Program-made: the position numbers and the translations under genes
Notes under the pieces: generated by a model
What the model was told of the DNA's origin: nothing
The model's input: the letters and a program-made list of their open reading frames with translations, nothing else
Database searches by the model: none
Shown: piece by piece, positions 7,999 through 16,685 of the stretch
Layout of the letters: each line of letters begins with the position of its first letter
How positions within the stretch are numbered: position 1 is the stretch's first letter
DNA from: Desulfamplus sp.
GTDB lineage: Bacteria; Desulfobacterota; Desulfobacteria; Desulfobacterales; Desulfobacteraceae
NCBI GenBank assembly: GCA_015232935.1
Contig: JADFYT010000002.1
Location: 1-44,426 of the forward strand
DNA: 44,426 bases
Direction of reading: 5' to 3'

Positions 7999-8072
7999 AA
8001 GACAGAAATCTATCCATTAAAATCAAAGTATAGTTTTATGGAAAACCGTTTAACAGGAGAGAATAAATAACA

Positions 8073-8828
8073 ATGCGAATCATTGCACCATCAATATTAT
8101 CAGCCGACTTTACAAAACTTGGTCAGGAACTCAAAGATGTAGAGAGTGCCGGTGCTGACTGGATACACATTGATGTGATGGATGGGCACTTTGTCCCCAA
8201 CATAACTTATGGACCCATAATCGTGGAGGCGTGCAAGAAAGCAACTGCTCTTGCGTTAGATGTCCATCTGATGATTGAAAAACCTGATCTTATGATCCCC
8301 GAGTTTGTAAACGCGGGAGCGGATCTTATCTCTGTACACGCTGAAGCGTGTACTCATCTTCACAGAACTATTCAGTACATAAAATCATTTAAGAGTGCAA
8401 GATGTGCAAATGAAAATCAGAATAATGAAGGTAGCTATAACAATGCAAATAGCCACAATGATGGAGATAGTGCCAAAAGCAGTGTCGAGCCAGAAGAGAA
8501 TTATGTAAAAGCGGGAGTTGCCCTGAATCCTGGCACTCCTTTGAGTGCCGTTGAATGGGTGATTGAAGAGGTTGATTTTGTTTTGATCATGAGTGTTAAT
8601 CCGGGATTCGGTGGCCAAAAATTCATCCCTTCAAGCCTTGAGAAGATAAAATCGCTTGCAGTCATGATAAAAGACAGAAATTCAAAGGCAATCATCCAGG
8701 TAGATGGCGGAGTAAGCCCCAAAACCATTTCCAGGATTGCCGATGCCGGAGCGACATCATTTGTTGCAGGGTCAGCCATATTCAACTCTTCTGATTACAA
8801 GGAGACCATAGATGCGTTGAGGGATTAG
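8073..8828 (+). CDS. rpe: ribulose-phosphate 3-epimerase with Asn/Ser-rich insertion
   Basis: The enzyme interconverts ribulose 5-phosphate and xylulose 5-phosphate in the pentose phosphate pathway. The TIM barrel is recognisable from APSILSADF, HIDVMDGHFVPN (His32, Asp34), DVHLMIEKP (His65), SVNPGFGGQ and QVDGGVSPKT (Asp211), which include the expected metal ligands. It is 251 residues long, where about 215-225 is usual. The extra residues, roughly 107-145, form a block rich in Asn, Ser, Asp and Glu between a barrel helix and the strand AGVALNPGT. It shares a sugar-phosphate pathway with the transketolase gene at 39900-42008. A clear AGGAG precedes the ATG. Confidence 0.94.
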   Translation: MRIIAPSILSADFTKLGQELKDVESAGADWIHIDVMDGHFVPNITYGPIIVEACKKATALALDVHLMIEKPDLMIPEFVNAGADLISVHAEACTHLHRTIQYIKSFKSARCANENQNNEGSYNNANSHNDGDSAKSSVEPEENYVKAGVALNPGTPLSAVEWVIEEVDFVLIMSVNPGFGGQKFIPSSLEKIKSLAVMIKDRNSKAIIQVDGGVSPKTISRIADAGATSFVAGSAIFNSSDYKETIDALRD

Positions 8829-8876
8829 TCTTTTGTTAAAGTTTACAATGTCAGGTGTGGTTTTTGAATATTTAAA

Positions 8877-9005
8877 ATGCACGGAGATATTTTATTTTAT
8901 GATATAGCAAGAAAGTTAATTGATGCTCAAAAAGAGAAAAAATTTTATACAGAGTTGCCAACAATAAATGAAATCTTTGATTATCCTCTAATTATTGGAG
9001 TGTAA
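8877..9005 (+). CDS. doubtful 42-residue small ORF
   Basis: The 237-base gap between rpe and mqnB holds a 42-codon frame beginning MHGDILFYDIARK and ending IFDYPLIIGV. A stop lies four codons upstream, so this ATG is the first possible start. No Shine-Dalgarno precedes it. The amino-acid pattern looks more protein-like than random, which may mean a remnant of a longer gene. I recognise no family. Confidence 0.2.
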   Translation: MHGDILFYDIARKLIDAQKEKKFYTELPTINEIFDYPLIIGV

Positions 9006-9065
9006 CATGGTCAGGTTAGCTGGTTTCAGCTATCGAATAATTATACTGTTAGAGTTGAGCCAGAC

Positions 9066-9974
9066 ATGCAGATACCCATAGAAAAATATCCGGCTTATCT
9101 GGTAGTTTCTGCTACTGTTATGGAGATCAGTCCTCTTTTGAGCCGATCGACAGTATTGTCAGAGAGCATGACTCCTTCAGGAGCAAGAACAATCAAGGCA
9201 AGAATCGGCAACACTGATTTTCATTCGGTGGTAACAGGCCCTGGAGTTATAAATACAGCACATGGCCTTACTGTTTATCTGGAGCGGTATGCTTGCCATC
9301 AAAAAGGGAGTGATGAAGATAGAGATAATAATCCTCTGCTTGACATCAAAAAGTCAAACTTAAATAATCTGCTGATTATCCAGACCGGCATTGCAGGATT
9401 TTTTAAAGACTCGGGCCTTGAAATGGGGGATATTGCTGTGGCAACCTCTGAAACCTATATTCATACTGGTGTAAACAGGGAAATCTCATCCTGTTCCTCA
9501 TCTTGTTCCAGCTATCCACATGATCCACTTCCATTCGATCTTCTCCCGAACCGCCCGATGAGTCGCCAGGGGCATTTTGAATTTGACAGCAACATGATCC
9601 GGAAATCATGTGCAACTATAGAAAAAGGCTTGACTGACTTCTTTTTTTCAGCCAGCTCCCGGAGATGGACAAATCAGAATCAAAGTAATCCTTTCTGTCT
9701 CATGACAGGCAATTTTATTACAGTGTCAGCCATCACATCAACCACTGAACATGCTGACCTGCTTTACAATGCATTCAACTGTCCTTGCATGGAGTCAATG
9801 GAGGGGGCTGCATCAGCCCATATAGCAGCTCTTTACAACCTTCCTTTCATTGAGATCAGGGCAGGCTCAAATCCTGTGGGAATCAGGGATAAAAAAAAAT
9901 GGGACATACCTTTGGCCTGCCTGAACGCATCTTTTGCTCTGGAGGCACTTCTTGAAAAAGGAGAACTATCTTGA
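9066..9974 (+). CDS. mqnB: futalosine hydrolase, with hydrophilic insertions
   Basis: The enzyme cleaves futalosine to dehypoxanthine futalosine and hypoxanthine in the menaquinone pathway that bypasses chorismate-MenF. It has the nucleoside-phosphorylase fold: VTGPGVINTAHGL near 56, QTGIAGFF near 106, CMESMEGAA near 241-249 (the MEG substrate-binding motif) and SNPVGIRDKKKWDI near 268-281, the last being typical of MqnB. The 302 residues exceed the usual 200-240. The additions are an acidic stretch near 76-100 and a Ser/Cys/Pro-rich stretch near 137-168. Menaquinone is the expected quinone for the NrfD module at the left edge. The stop overlaps the next gene's start (TTGA). Confidence 0.87.
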   Translation: MQIPIEKYPAYLVVSATVMEISPLLSRSTVLSESMTPSGARTIKARIGNTDFHSVVTGPGVINTAHGLTVYLERYACHQKGSDEDRDNNPLLDIKKSNLNNLLIIQTGIAGFFKDSGLEMGDIAVATSETYIHTGVNREISSCSSSCSSYPHDPLPFDLLPNRPMSRQGHFEFDSNMIRKSCATIEKGLTDFFFSASSRRWTNQNQSNPFCLMTGNFITVSAITSTTEHADLLYNAFNCPCMESMEGAASAHIAALYNLPFIEIRAGSNPVGIRDKKKWDIPLACLNASFALEALLEKGELS

Positions 9975-11215
9975 ACACTGACAACAATAATGAGGCTAAA
10001 TCAGATGAAAACCTTAATCTCACCGAGACAGAAGCAGAAAACAGCCTCAACAGCAATACAGAATCAAAAACAGATGCCAGTTGCAAAAGTACAAAGCCCG
10101 GAACAGACAATGATCTTGATGGCACGAAATCAAAAGTAGATGACAAGCTCAATATAGCCCAATATTTTCTGTTTATCCTTATAACTGCATCGCTTTTTCT
10201 CTGCTGGAAGATGATGCAGGGCTATATGGATCCTTTGATCATTGCCATTATTCTGTCAGTCCTGACACATCCTATATACGAATGGATCAGATTAAAATGC
10301 AATGACCGCAAAAACCTTGCGGCATTTATATCATCCGTTCTTTTGATCATGGTGATTATTGTCCCGCTGTTTCTGGTTTTTTCGGCGGTAATACGTCAAG
10401 GCATCATTTCGGTAAGTGCCATAAACAGGTGGATCGCGGATGGAAATATTGAGAGAGTTGCCCAGACTCCCATGATATCTCACTCATTGAATCTTTTGCG
10501 TGAGCAGATGGATGGGACTCTGTTTAAAGGCGTTGATTTTCAGTCCCTGATGGTAACTGTTTCATCTTATGCGGGCGAGCTTATGATGAATCAGAGCAAG
10601 TACCTTATAAGCAATATATCCTCAGTGATTGTAAAGTTCTTTCTGATGACCTTTATCTTTTTCTTTGTGATTCAGGATCAGAAAAAGATATTTGACTATA
10701 TCTTCCACTTAAGCCCTCTCTCCTCTACACATGAGAAGATTTTGATTGAAAAGATAAAAGCTGTCGCAAAATCGGCTCTTCTGGGCACTTTGGTGACGGC
10801 AATATCACAGGGGACAGCCGGAGGGATTGCGTTTGCGATATGCGGTCTGCCTGGTTTTTTCTGGGGGGCTGTGATGGCCTTTGCATCCCTTATACCCTTT
10901 GTCGGAACTTCTCTTATCTGGGGGCCTGCCGTTATCTGGCTGTTTCTTTCAGGTTCATGGCCATACGCTCTTTTTCTTACCATCTGGTCTGTTTTTGTGG
11001 TAGGAACCATAGATAATGTTGTCCGCCCTCTTTTCATGAAAGGCTCTGCCGGCATGGGGACGCTTCTGATATTCTTTTCAATCATTGGGGGTCTGAATTA
11101 TTTTGGAATAACCGGTCTTCTGTATGGCCCTATGATATTTGGATTGACAATTGTTTTGCTTTATATTTATGACCTTGAATTTCATGATTTTTTGAAGCAG
11201 CAGGATGAGATATGA
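9971..11215 (+). CDS. AI-2E/PerM-family membrane permease with acidic N-terminal tail
   Basis: This 414-residue membrane protein has the AI-2E transporter (UPF0118) pattern: paired N-terminal membrane segments (about 62-80 and 84-130), a soluble middle region, and a C-terminal group of helices with GTLVTAISQGTAGGIAF, GLPGFFWGAVMAFASLIPFVG and DNVVRPLFMKG, which are family hallmarks. Members export small molecules or act as ion antiporters; the substrate here is unknown. Residues 1-60 are a Asn/Ser/Thr/Asp/Glu-rich tail not usual for the family. The TTG start overlaps the mqnB stop and has AAGGAG eight bases upstream. Its own stop overlaps the next gene (ATGA), so mqnB, this gene and the kinase are translationally linked. 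Confidence 0.88.
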   Translation: MNTDNNNEAKSDENLNLTETEAENSLNSNTESKTDASCKSTKPGTDNDLDGTKSKVDDKLNIAQYFLFILITASLFLCWKMMQGYMDPLIIAIILSVLTHPIYEWIRLKCNDRKNLAAFISSVLLIMVIIVPLFLVFSAVIRQGIISVSAINRWIADGNIERVAQTPMISHSLNLLREQMDGTLFKGVDFQSLMVTVSSYAGELMMNQSKYLISNISSVIVKFFLMTFIFFFVIQDQKKIFDYIFHLSPLSSTHEKILIEKIKAVAKSALLGTLVTAISQGTAGGIAFAICGLPGFFWGAVMAFASLIPFVGTSLIWGPAVIWLFLSGSWPYALFLTIWSVFVVGTIDNVVRPLFMKGSAGMGTLLIFFSIIGGLNYFGITGLLYGPMIFGLTIVLLYIYDLEFHDFLKQQDEI

Positions 11216-13503
11216 AAAGCAAAGAAGATGACAAGCACGAATCAGAACTGGAATCTCTCAAAATTGAGCTTCAGGAGCTAAAGGCCAAGTTCATGGAGCA
11301 CTCCGTCCAAGCAGAGAATGCAATCAAGGCAAAAGGGGAGTTTCTGGCCAACATGAGCCATGAAATCAGGACTCCGATGAACGGAATCATCGGCATGATG
11401 CACATTCTTATGGACACCCCGTTGACACAGGAGCAAAAAAAATATGCGGGGCTTGTTTTCTCAAGTGCCAATTCTCTTCTATCCCTGATTAATGATATTC
11501 TTGACTTTTCAAAGATTGAAGCCGGCAAACTTGAATTTGAAAAGAGAAGTTTTGATCTTCAGGTTACCATGGAGGATATCAATGCCGTGCCCGCAATCCA
11601 GGCAAAGAACAAGGGGATTGATTTTGCATTTACAATGGCACCTGATGTCCCAAGACTTCTTAAAGGTGACCCTGGACGGTTGCGTCAGATAATGAATAAT
11701 CTGACTGGAAATGCCATAAAGTTTACCGAAAGCGGCGGCGTTACCATAAGGATTGATCTTGAGGATGAGACAGAGATCAGTGCCCGGCTGAAATTTTCCA
11801 TTGATGATACCGGTATAGGTATTCCTCCTGATAAAATAGGCAGATTGTTTGAGGCTTTTCAACAGGCTGATGCTTCCACAACTCGCCAGTTCGGAGGTAC
11901 CGGACTTGGCCTGTCTATCTCCAAAATGCTGGTTGAGCTTATGAATGGTTCCATAGGCGTTGAAAGCGATGAACTTATAGGCAGCACATTCTGGTTTACT
12001 ATAGAGCTTGACAAACAGAGACCTGAGGATATTTCTGAAATGGATTTCAATATGTCATTTGCCGGCAATCTTGCGAACCAGCGAGTGCTCATTGTCGGGG
12101 ATGACCTTGCAGCATGTCACTCTCTTCGGGAAAATCTGATAGCTCTTGATATCAGGACTGACGGGACAGACAGTGTTGATGACGCACTTGAAAAACTTGT
12201 AACTGCCTGGGTAGAGAAAGATCCTTTTAAGGTAGTTCTTGTCGATATCCAGAGTGGCAGCATAAACCCCGAAACTCTTGGAATAAAGGTCACTGAAACT
12301 CCTTGTCTCCAGGATGTAAAATTAGTCCTTGTTACGGCAACTGGTAAAAAAGGGGATGCAAAACGGTTTGAGGAGTTGGGGTTTTCAGCATATATCAGCA
12401 AGCCTCTGGATCTGGATCTTTTGAATGACTGCCTTAAAGCAATAATGTGTCAGCAGGCCAACCCCTCTACCGGGATTCATCTGCCTATCATCACAAGACA
12501 CTCTATCGCGGAAAACAAGAAACACCTTAAAAAAATTCTTGTGGTGGAAGACAATGAAACCAATATGATTGTGGCAAAAACACTTTTGTCAAAGCTCGGG
12601 TATAACGCTGATGAGGCGTTCAACGGCAAAGAAGGTGTGGACAAAGTCCGGTCAACCCATTATGATATTGTCTTCATGGACTGCCAGATGCCTGTCATGG
12701 ATGGATTCAGTGCGACAAGGCAGATTCGGGAAATTGAGAGGGCAGGAATACACATCCCCATTGTAGCCATGACTGCCAATGCCATGAAGGGTGATAAAGA
12801 GAGATGTATTGAGGCTGGGATGGATGATTTCATCTCAAAACCTGTTGATCCTCAACAGCTTGCCCAGGTGATAAACAAATATATATCTCTAAAGGCGTTA
12901 ACTGCCAGTATCCCGAATCAATCTGGATATCCAGGGCCTGTTTACCATGCTTCAGGTTTTGATGGACATTCTGAGTGTGCCGAGAACTTTTCTGAAGGTT
13001 ACACTCATCATCAATCAAATGATCGTAAGGTATCAGACGAGAGCCAAATGACAGATTGGACTCGTGCTGGAGATGAGTTTCAGACGGCAGATGATTTTCA
13101 GGAACCTGATGAGCATCATGATATAATTGAAAAAGATGAGAAACCTGGTGAAACCTCAGCGTCAGAACCACAAGTTTTTGACAGATTGGCCATGCTCAAA
13201 AGATTTGGAGATGATGAAGAGACCGTATTATTGATTATTGATGCTTTTATTGAAGAGGCCCATGACATAGCTGCTTCTCTTGATAAGGCTGTAAATAGCG
13301 GTGATGAAGAGGCTATAAAGGCACTAAGCCACGCTTTAAAAGGATCGTCTGCAAATGTTCATGCAATGCTGCTTAACATCAAGGCAACCGAGATGGAGAT
13401 AACCGTAAAAAAAGGAATCATGAACCGCACACCTTCACTTCTGGAAGAGATAAAAAATGAGTTGAAACTGTTCACTGACTTTGTAACTACTGGCCATGTA
13501 TGA
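11212..13503 (+). CDS. cytoplasmic hybrid histidine kinase (HisKA-HATPase-REC-REC-HPt), no sensor domain
   Basis: This is a 763-residue phosphorelay protein. The order is a short N-terminal coiled coil (about 8-40), HisKA with NMSHEIRTPMNGI (His50), HATPase with the N box NNLTGNAIKF and G boxes DDTGIGIP and FGGTGLGLSI, REC1 (about 293-405, Asp345), REC2 (about 443-560, Asp490 in FMDCQMPVMDG), an acidic low-complexity linker (about 565-655), and an HPt domain with LSHALKGSSAN (His707). There is no membrane segment or PAS/GAF domain, so input must come through the coiled coil, a partner or REC1. REC1 has Gly in place of the first acidic residue (VGDD against VEDN), but keeps its phosphoacceptor Asp and Lys. 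It overlaps its neighbours by 4 bases on each side. Confidence 0.93.
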   Translation: MKSKEDDKHESELESLKIELQELKAKFMEHSVQAENAIKAKGEFLANMSHEIRTPMNGIIGMMHILMDTPLTQEQKKYAGLVFSSANSLLSLINDILDFSKIEAGKLEFEKRSFDLQVTMEDINAVPAIQAKNKGIDFAFTMAPDVPRLLKGDPGRLRQIMNNLTGNAIKFTESGGVTIRIDLEDETEISARLKFSIDDTGIGIPPDKIGRLFEAFQQADASTTRQFGGTGLGLSISKMLVELMNGSIGVESDELIGSTFWFTIELDKQRPEDISEMDFNMSFAGNLANQRVLIVGDDLAACHSLRENLIALDIRTDGTDSVDDALEKLVTAWVEKDPFKVVLVDIQSGSINPETLGIKVTETPCLQDVKLVLVTATGKKGDAKRFEELGFSAYISKPLDLDLLNDCLKAIMCQQANPSTGIHLPIITRHSIAENKKHLKKILVVEDNETNMIVAKTLLSKLGYNADEAFNGKEGVDKVRSTHYDIVFMDCQMPVMDGFSATRQIREIERAGIHIPIVAMTANAMKGDKERCIEAGMDDFISKPVDPQQLAQVINKYISLKALTASIPNQSGYPGPVYHASGFDGHSECAENFSEGYTHHQSNDRKVSDESQMTDWTRAGDEFQTADDFQEPDEHHDIIEKDEKPGETSASEPQVFDRLAMLKRFGDDEETVLLIIDAFIEEAHDIAASLDKAVNSGDEEAIKALSHALKGSSANVHAMLLNIKATEMEITVKKGIMNRTPSLLEEIKNELKLFTDFVTTGHV

Positions 13504-13511
13504 GGGATTCA

Positions 13512-14687
13512 ATGATTGATATAAACACTATGTCAGTTCTTATCGTTGATGATATGAAAAGCATGAGGCTTTCCATACGTAATATGTTTAAACAACTGCG
13601 TCTCGGCAGCAATATACGTCATGCTGAAAATGGCCGTGAAGCCCTTAAAATACTGGCGGAGGTTCCTGTTGACATGGCGGTAATAGATTGGAACATGCCC
13701 GTAATGAACGGCATTACGCTTCTTAACAATATAAGGAATACCAAAAATCTTCGTGATATGCCTGTCATTATGATTACAGCCGAGGCAGAAAGAGATATTG
13801 TGCTTAACGTAGCTGAATCCGATATTGATGCCTATCTTCTAAAGCCTCTTACCATGAAGTCCCTGGAGGAAAAGGTTAAAACGGTCATTCATTCCGCAAA
13901 CAATCCGGACAAGGCAACTGTTCACCTTTATAATGCAAGGGATTTTGAAGAGGCCGGAGATATAGACAGTGCAATTGAAGAGACACGCCTTGCATTGCAG
14001 GAGAGACCAAAAGCATCCAGAATTTTAAGAAACCTTGGACTTCTTTATGATAAAGCCAATAACGACAAGATGGCAGAAAAGTGTCTTCAAAAAGCTGTTG
14101 CAGTTAACAGGGAGGATGATGTATCAAGGTTTCTGCTGGTCGATTTCTATCTTAAAAGGAATGATCTTGCAAGTGCGGTCAATTACTATGAGCAGGCCAG
14201 AGTTCTGGGTTCACAGATAATTTCCAAGGGTGTCGAGATCGGTGAGAGACTGATTGAAAGAGGAATGGTCTCTGAAGCGGTAAGTATATTTACCCGAGTG
14301 ATGAAGAGTTCAAAAGACACGCTTTCCATCAAGGATAATGTGGTGAATATCTGTATTGAGCATGGTGAGTACGGATATGCCAAACAGCTGCTGGCTGACC
14401 TTATTGGTGATCAGCCGGAACGGGTTGACCTGAAACTCAGGGCGGCACGGCTCTATGCAAAGATAAACGAGCCAGACAAGGCATTGGAATATTATGAAAC
14501 TGTTAACAGTGTTGCCAAAATTGACAAGGATTTGACAACCCAGGAGTTCATTGATGTAAAGATTATGCTTGCAAGGGCATATATTGAAAAAAACAAGCCC
14601 TTTATTGTAGAGCAGTATCTGAACCAGATACTTAAACTTGACCCCAACCATGCTGTTGCACTGGAACTAAGGAGGCAGAATGCTTGA
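13512..14687 (+). CDS. response regulator REC domain fused to TPR repeats
   Basis: The N-terminal CheY-like receiver (VLIVDDMKSMR, phosphoacceptor Asp in VIDWNMPVMNG at about 59, Thr in MITAEA, Lys in LLKPL) is followed by about 250 residues of TPR-type helices, and there is no DNA-binding or enzymatic output domain. Output is therefore likely through protein-protein contact. An ATG at 13500 overlaps the kinase stop, but GAGGG lies six bases before the ATG at 13512, which I prefer (391 residues). Direct linkage to the hybrid kinase suggests that this is the terminal receiver of that HPt (inference). Confidence 0.88.
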   Translation: MIDINTMSVLIVDDMKSMRLSIRNMFKQLRLGSNIRHAENGREALKILAEVPVDMAVIDWNMPVMNGITLLNNIRNTKNLRDMPVIMITAEAERDIVLNVAESDIDAYLLKPLTMKSLEEKVKTVIHSANNPDKATVHLYNARDFEEAGDIDSAIEETRLALQERPKASRILRNLGLLYDKANNDKMAEKCLQKAVAVNREDDVSRFLLVDFYLKRNDLASAVNYYEQARVLGSQIISKGVEIGERLIERGMVSEAVSIFTRVMKSSKDTLSIKDNVVNICIEHGEYGYAKQLLADLIGDQPERVDLKLRAARLYAKINEPDKALEYYETVNSVAKIDKDLTTQEFIDVKIMLARAYIEKNKPFIVEQYLNQILKLDPNHAVALELRRQNA

Positions 14688-14877
14688 TTCATACCTTTCA
14701 ATCTGTATGCAAACCCCTTAGGAATGAGTCCGAAATAACATTCCCATTTTAAAATCCATATACGACGTCCTTCAGTCCCGGTGTATTCTGAAATGAGCAA
14801 GTAAGTGAGTTCTGCAGCAAGGCTGTTTTTAAAAAGATATTTTTTTGATCTAAACGAACATGGTCGGATGGGAAGCC

Positions 14878-14921
14878 GGCCACCCCCAAGCATGAAAACC
14901 GTAATGTGTTTTCACGGTAAA
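14878..14921 (+). repeat. dispersed 44-bp repeat, copy A
   Basis: This is one of three copies (others at 18791-18835 and 28162-28205) with the pattern GGCCACCCCGAATCATGAAAA, then about 8 variable bases, then TTTTCACGGTAAA. The inner arms form a stem; here it is TGAAAAC/GTTTTCA. In copy B the end pair has changed to T/A on both sides (TGAAAAT/ATTTTCA), which keeps the pairing. Confidence 0.7.
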
Positions 14922-14946
14922 TTAGAGATATATTCTGACTAAGGCG

Positions 14947-14976
14947 TTGTGAATATTTACCAGTAACTCCTATAAA
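14947..14976 (+). promoter_or_regulatory. candidate parAB promoter, giving a near-leaderless message
   Basis: TTGTGA (14947-14952), an 18-base spacer and TATAAA (14971-14976) lie just before the parA ATG at 14989. The predicted start would leave only about six untranslated bases, and there is no Shine-Dalgarno before the ATG. Confidence 0.4.
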
Positions 14977-14988
14977 AGTAATAAGTTT

Positions 14989-15747
14989 ATGACAAAAATA
15001 ATAAGTGTAGCAAATCAGAAGGGCGGAGTCGGCAAAACTACTACCGCTGTTAATCTTGCAGCCGCTCTCGCACAAAAAGACAAAAAAACATTGATCGTGG
15101 ATTGTGACCCTCAGGCCAATGCCACAACCGCAATAAGAATCAACAAGTCCTCTCTTGACTACTCGTTGTATCACGGACTCATAGGAGAGGCTCAGATGGT
15201 TGATATAATTCAGCCTACCGCCATGGAGAATCTTATGATTGTCCCTTCAAATGTTGAGCTTATAGGATTTGAAGTGGAGATGATGTCAAGCAAGGGAAGG
15301 GAGGAAATTCTAAAAAAGCTCCTGGCCACGGTACATGAGGATTTTGACTATTTTGTTATTGATTGTCCTCCATCTTTAAGCCTGTTGACCCTTAACGCCC
15401 TTACAGCCTCGGATTCTGTTGTTATACCTCTGCAAAGTGAATTTCTTGCCCTGGAAGGAGTCGGCCAGTTACTCAAAACCATCAAACTTATCAAGCAGTC
15501 ATTTAATCCCGGATTGAAAATTGAGGGGATACTCATGACAATGTTTGATAAAAGGACAAATCTTTCGAGGCAGGTTGCTCAGGATGCTGAAGGATACTTT
15601 AAGGAGATGATTTTCAAAACCAGAATTCCAAGGTGTATCAAACTTGGAGAAGCTCCAAGTTATGGTATGCCTGTGATTACCTATGATCCATCTTCTATTG
15701 CCTCCTTGAGTTATCTGGCACTTGCAGAGGAGTTGATTACAAGATGA
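14989..15747 (+). CDS. parA: chromosome-partitioning ATPase ParA/Soj
   Basis: This deviant-Walker ATPase works with ParB to segregate the origin region. The 252 residues carry KGGVGKTTTAVNLAAAL (signature Lys plus P-loop Lys) near 11-27, DCDPQANAT near 39, and the Walker B-like FDYFVIDCPPSL near 116. There is no N-terminal DNA-binding extension, so it is of the chromosomal Soj type. No low-complexity insertion is present. parB follows with a 4-base overlap. Confidence 0.96.
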   Translation: MTKIISVANQKGGVGKTTTAVNLAAALAQKDKKTLIVDCDPQANATTAIRINKSSLDYSLYHGLIGEAQMVDIIQPTAMENLMIVPSNVELIGFEVEMMSSKGREEILKKLLATVHEDFDYFVIDCPPSLSLLTLNALTASDSVVIPLQSEFLALEGVGQLLKTIKLIKQSFNPGLKIEGILMTMFDKRTNLSRQVAQDAEGYFKEMIFKTRIPRCIKLGEAPSYGMPVITYDPSSIASLSYLALAEELITR

Positions 15748-16631
15748 CCATCAATGCGAAAACAGGAGCTGGAAGGAGAACCGGCCTTGGCAGAGGAATA
15801 TCCGCCCTGATTCCCGACCTTGATACTCTGGATGAAAATACCGGCGGTTTTTTCATGTGCAGGACAGATGATATAGTACCCAACCGCTTTCAGCCCAGAA
15901 CCTCTTTTTCAGAAGAGGAGCTTGAAAGGCTTACAAACTCAGTTATTGAACAGGGTATTCTCCAGCCTCTTCTTGTCAGAAAACAGAAGCAGGGGGGATA
16001 TGAACTCATTGCCGGAGAGAGGCGGCTTCGTGCCGCAAAGCGTGCGAATCTTGACCATGTCCCTGCGATTGTCAAGGATCTTACGGATGAGCAGATGCTC
16101 GAAGTCTCCATTATTGAAAATGTTCAAAGATCTAACCTTAACCCTCTGGAAGAGGCAGATGCCTACCACAGACTTATAAGTGAATTTCAATATACCCAGG
16201 AGATGGTGGCTCAGAAGATTGGAAAAAACCGATCTACCATTGCAAATTTTCTCAGACTCAGGGCATTGCCTGAGCCTGTTATGCAAAGCCTTGCAAATGA
16301 GGAGATATCAATGGGACATGCCCGTGCCATACTTGGTGCCGGCAGTGCGGAACAGCAGATAAAAACCTGGCAGATCGTAGTTGCAAAAAGCCTCTCTGTC
16401 AGGGCAACAGAGCATCTTGTGAAAAAAAATAAATTTCAGTCAGAATCCAGACAGAACTGTTCACACGCTCATGATATGGATTATATCAAAACCGTCTGTT
16501 CTGACCTTACACGTAAAATAAGCTACCCCGTATCCATCAGAAAGACAGGTGAAAAGGGCAGGGTTGAGATATTTTTTAAAGACAGCAAGGAATTTGAACG
16601 TATTATTGAACTGCTCAACAATGTGCCATGA
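15744..16631 (+). CDS. parB: chromosome-partitioning protein ParB/Spo0J
   Basis: This is a CTP-dependent DNA clamp that loads at parS sites. The N-terminal RRTGLGRGISALIPD segment binds ParA. The CTP-binding domain shows RFQPRTSFSEEEL, GILQPLLVRK, ELIAGERRLRAAK and IIENVQRSNLNPLEEA, followed by a helix-turn-helix (MVAQKIGKNRSTIANFLRL) and a C-terminal dimerisation region. 295 residues is normal. No good match to the canonical parS 16-mer was found in the window, so the sites must lie elsewhere. Location near parAB often means closeness to the replication origin, but no dnaA, gid or rnpA gene is visible here. Confidence 0.95.
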   Translation: MTINAKTGAGRRTGLGRGISALIPDLDTLDENTGGFFMCRTDDIVPNRFQPRTSFSEEELERLTNSVIEQGILQPLLVRKQKQGGYELIAGERRLRAAKRANLDHVPAIVKDLTDEQMLEVSIIENVQRSNLNPLEEADAYHRLISEFQYTQEMVAQKIGKNRSTIANFLRLRALPEPVMQSLANEEISMGHARAILGAGSAEQQIKTWQIVVAKSLSVRATEHLVKKNKFQSESRQNCSHAHDMDYIKTVCSDLTRKISYPVSIRKTGEKGRVEIFFKDSKEFERIIELLNNVP

Positions 16632-16685
16632 GAATGGCTCTGTAATTCCCACCTTATTCAATTTCCAGGTAACACATAAAAAACA

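Larger units (their letters stand above)
14688..14988. other. 301-base gap before parA: no gene, one dispersed repeat, candidate promoter
   Basis: The gap starts with a weak hairpin (GGAATG/CATTCC at 14722-14743) that may end the preceding transcript. It contains repeat copy A (14878-14921) and a candidate promoter next to parA. Frames reading antisense across it are not supported by any recognisable protein. Confidence 0.6.

Noticed and set aside
14906..14921. TGTTTTCACGGTAAAT upstream of parA as a parS site
   Set aside because: It resembles one half of parS only with an inserted base, is not palindromic, and belongs to a repeat found at two sites unrelated to parAB.
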